Shown piece after piece: positions 5,077 to 5,762 of a stretch of DNA of 5,762 nucleotides. How positions within the stretch are numbered: the stretch's first letter is position 1; each line of letters begins with the position of its first letter. Where the stretch lies: assembly GCA_900766865.1 (NCBI GenBank), contig CAAFXA010000089.1, forward strand, positions 1-5,762, in the 5' to 3' direction. The notes beneath the pieces were generated by a model, which saw only the letters and a program-made list of their open reading frames with translations, did no database searches and had not been told where the DNA came from. The DNA comes from an uncultured Akkermansia sp. Lineage in GTDB: Bacteria > Verrucomicrobiota > Verrucomicrobiia > Verrucomicrobiales > Akkermansiaceae. Both the position numbers and the translations under genes were made by a program.

Positions 5077-5580
5077 TTAGGTAGAAGCGTTGTCTGCCTC
5101 TGCATTACGCTTGCGCGCACGAATCTGCTCCCGGCGTTCCTTGCGTTTTAACTCAAGTGCTTCCATCTCTTGCCGCTCACGCTCAGCACATTCTTTCATG
5201 GAGAAGCCAAGCAAATCCATCAACTCCTGACTTTTCAGAGCATAGGCAAACTTACTGTGATGAGCAAAATCGCCATGAGTATTGGCCTCGGCTCCGTACT
5301 GTAGCAACAGCGTTACCAGTTGTAGCACTGTTTCAATGGGATGGTTACGAGTCATGGCATATTGCAACGCCGTGTGTCCCATCATACTGCGAGCATTAGG
5401 GGTAGCGCCAGATTTCAGCAATGCTTCTAACATAACGGGATTCCCACAAATAGCAGCAGCATGTATAGGGAAAATATGATCTCGATAATTTGGGTCTATT
5501 CCCTGAGCTAATAGCTCCAATACTCTCTGAGTGTCGTTATCGCGTGAAGCCTGTAACAACTGATCCTGATTAGTTTTCAT
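5077..5580 (-). CDS. Ankyrin-repeat protein with charged C-terminal tail
   Basis: The 167-aa protein has no signal peptide and is predicted cytoplasmic. It holds about three ankyrin repeats. The first is residues 4-35 (LLQASRDNDTQRVLELLAQG, then IDPNYRDH). The second is 36-68 (IFPIHAAAICGNPVMLEALL, then KSGATPNARSMMG), with the typical HxAAxxGxxxxLxxLL pattern. The third is 69-108 (HTALQYAMTRN, then LLLQYGAEANTHG), with a slightly longer first helix. Residues 109-128 could be a capping repeat. From about 130 the chain is a highly charged helix (CAERERQEMEALELKRKERR). Ankyrin repeats bind other proteins, and small bacterial ones often act as immunity or scaffold proteins. The gene follows another minus-strand gene by 27 bases, so the two are probably one transcript. 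ATG 5580 is the only start that keeps the first repeat whole. No Shine-Dalgarno is seen within 10 bases; GGAAG is about 20 bases away. Confidence 0.85.
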   Translation of the reverse strand: MKTNQDQLLQASRDNDTQRVLELLAQGIDPNYRDHIFPIHAAAICGNPVMLEALLKSGATPNARSMMGHTALQYAMTRNHPIETVLQLVTLLLQYGAEANTHGDFAHHSKFAYALKSQELMDLLGFSMKECAERERQEMEALELKRKERREQIRARKRNAEADNAST

Positions 5581-5607
5581 AATGATATTGTTGCGCTTAA
5601 TGCTTCC

Positions 5608-5762
5608 TTATTTTGCCCAGCCAAGCTTTTTTAATCGCTCCCATATTTGAGGAACAAAATAGACCTGCGCATCAACGCCCCGCCCCAGCCCTTCGAAATA
5701 GTGTCCATAAGCGTTACCTTTATCTGTCTTCATAGAACTGATGTGATATCTCGCTACCGGAG
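5608..5762 (-). CDS. C-terminal end of an unrecognised protein, runs out of the window
   Basis: Reading the minus strand from the window edge, 50 codons are open to TAA at 5608-5610. The visible protein reads PVARYHISSMKTDKGNAYGH and later RGVDAQVYFVPQIWERLKKL, ending GWAK. An internal ATG at about 5733 could only make a 41-aa peptide, so this is more likely the tail of a longer gene that starts beyond the right edge. I recognise no family. It ends 27 bases before the ankyrin gene on the same strand, which suggests an operon. A toxin with an ankyrin immunity partner is one idea, with no direct sequence proof. Confidence 0.6.
   Translation of the reverse strand, partial: PVARYHISSMKTDKGNAYGHYFEGLGRGVDAQVYFVPQIWERLKKLGWAK

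Noticed and set aside
5572..5590. AATATCATTA before the ankyrin ATG, also seen in the hsdS leader
   Set aside because: It is a 10-base AT-rich match without the rest of the 20-bp arm, most likely coincidence.
1..5762. CRISPR arrays, tRNA and rRNA genes, reverse transcriptase or integrase
   Set aside because: I found no regularly spaced repeats, no cloverleaf or rRNA-like sequence, and no frame with such protein motifs.

Overview
The window is a mid-GC bacterial segment that looks like an accessory or defence region. The organism cannot be named from it. A gut or other host-associated bacterium would fit, but nothing here proves a phylum. Shine-Dalgarno sequences are weak or absent in front of most genes. 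The first 14 bases match the 3' end of the Illumina TruSeq adapter, so the left edge is an assembly or contig end and the first gene is cut by assembly, not by biology.

Left arm (about 15-1609, minus strand): a small operon reading leftwards. It encodes a half-size type I specificity subunit (HsdS-like, one target-recognition domain plus one helix) followed by an N-6 adenine methyltransferase (HsdM-like) with an altered catalytic motif IV (TEPPMG where NPPF/Y is usual). The operon has a good sigma70-type promoter (1646-1674). That promoter lies exactly midway between two 20-bp inverted repeats that match at 18 of 20 positions. This suggests either an invertible (phase-variable) promoter or a paired operator.

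Centre (1706-2317): about 600 bases with no convincing gene. They hold several potential stem-loops (1734-1883) and a 31-base palindrome with perfect 15-base arms (1936-1966). A promoter-like sequence ends only a few bases before the next gene.

Right of centre (2318-4398, plus strand): a tightly spaced pair. It consists of a 453-aa SMC/ABC-type ATPase with Walker A, signature, Walker B and H-loop motifs, and a 237-aa TOPRIM-like protein (E12, D16, D83/D85). The layout resembles OLD nucleases split in two and the PARIS (AriA-AriB) defence pair, but I cannot assign it to a named system. It is the best candidate for an under-described system here. It lies divergent from the methylase operon.

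Right side (4399-5076): gene debris. There is a plus-strand coding relic with an in-frame stop, then the tnpB of an IS66-family element on the minus strand, with a one-base frameshift and no tnpC. A possible IS66 terminal sequence (GTAAGC...) lies near 5009.

Right end (5077-5762, minus strand): an ankyrin-repeat protein of 167 aa, 27 bases downstream of the C-terminal end of an unrecognised gene that runs out of the window. The order and spacing would fit a toxin/immunity pair, but this is only inference.
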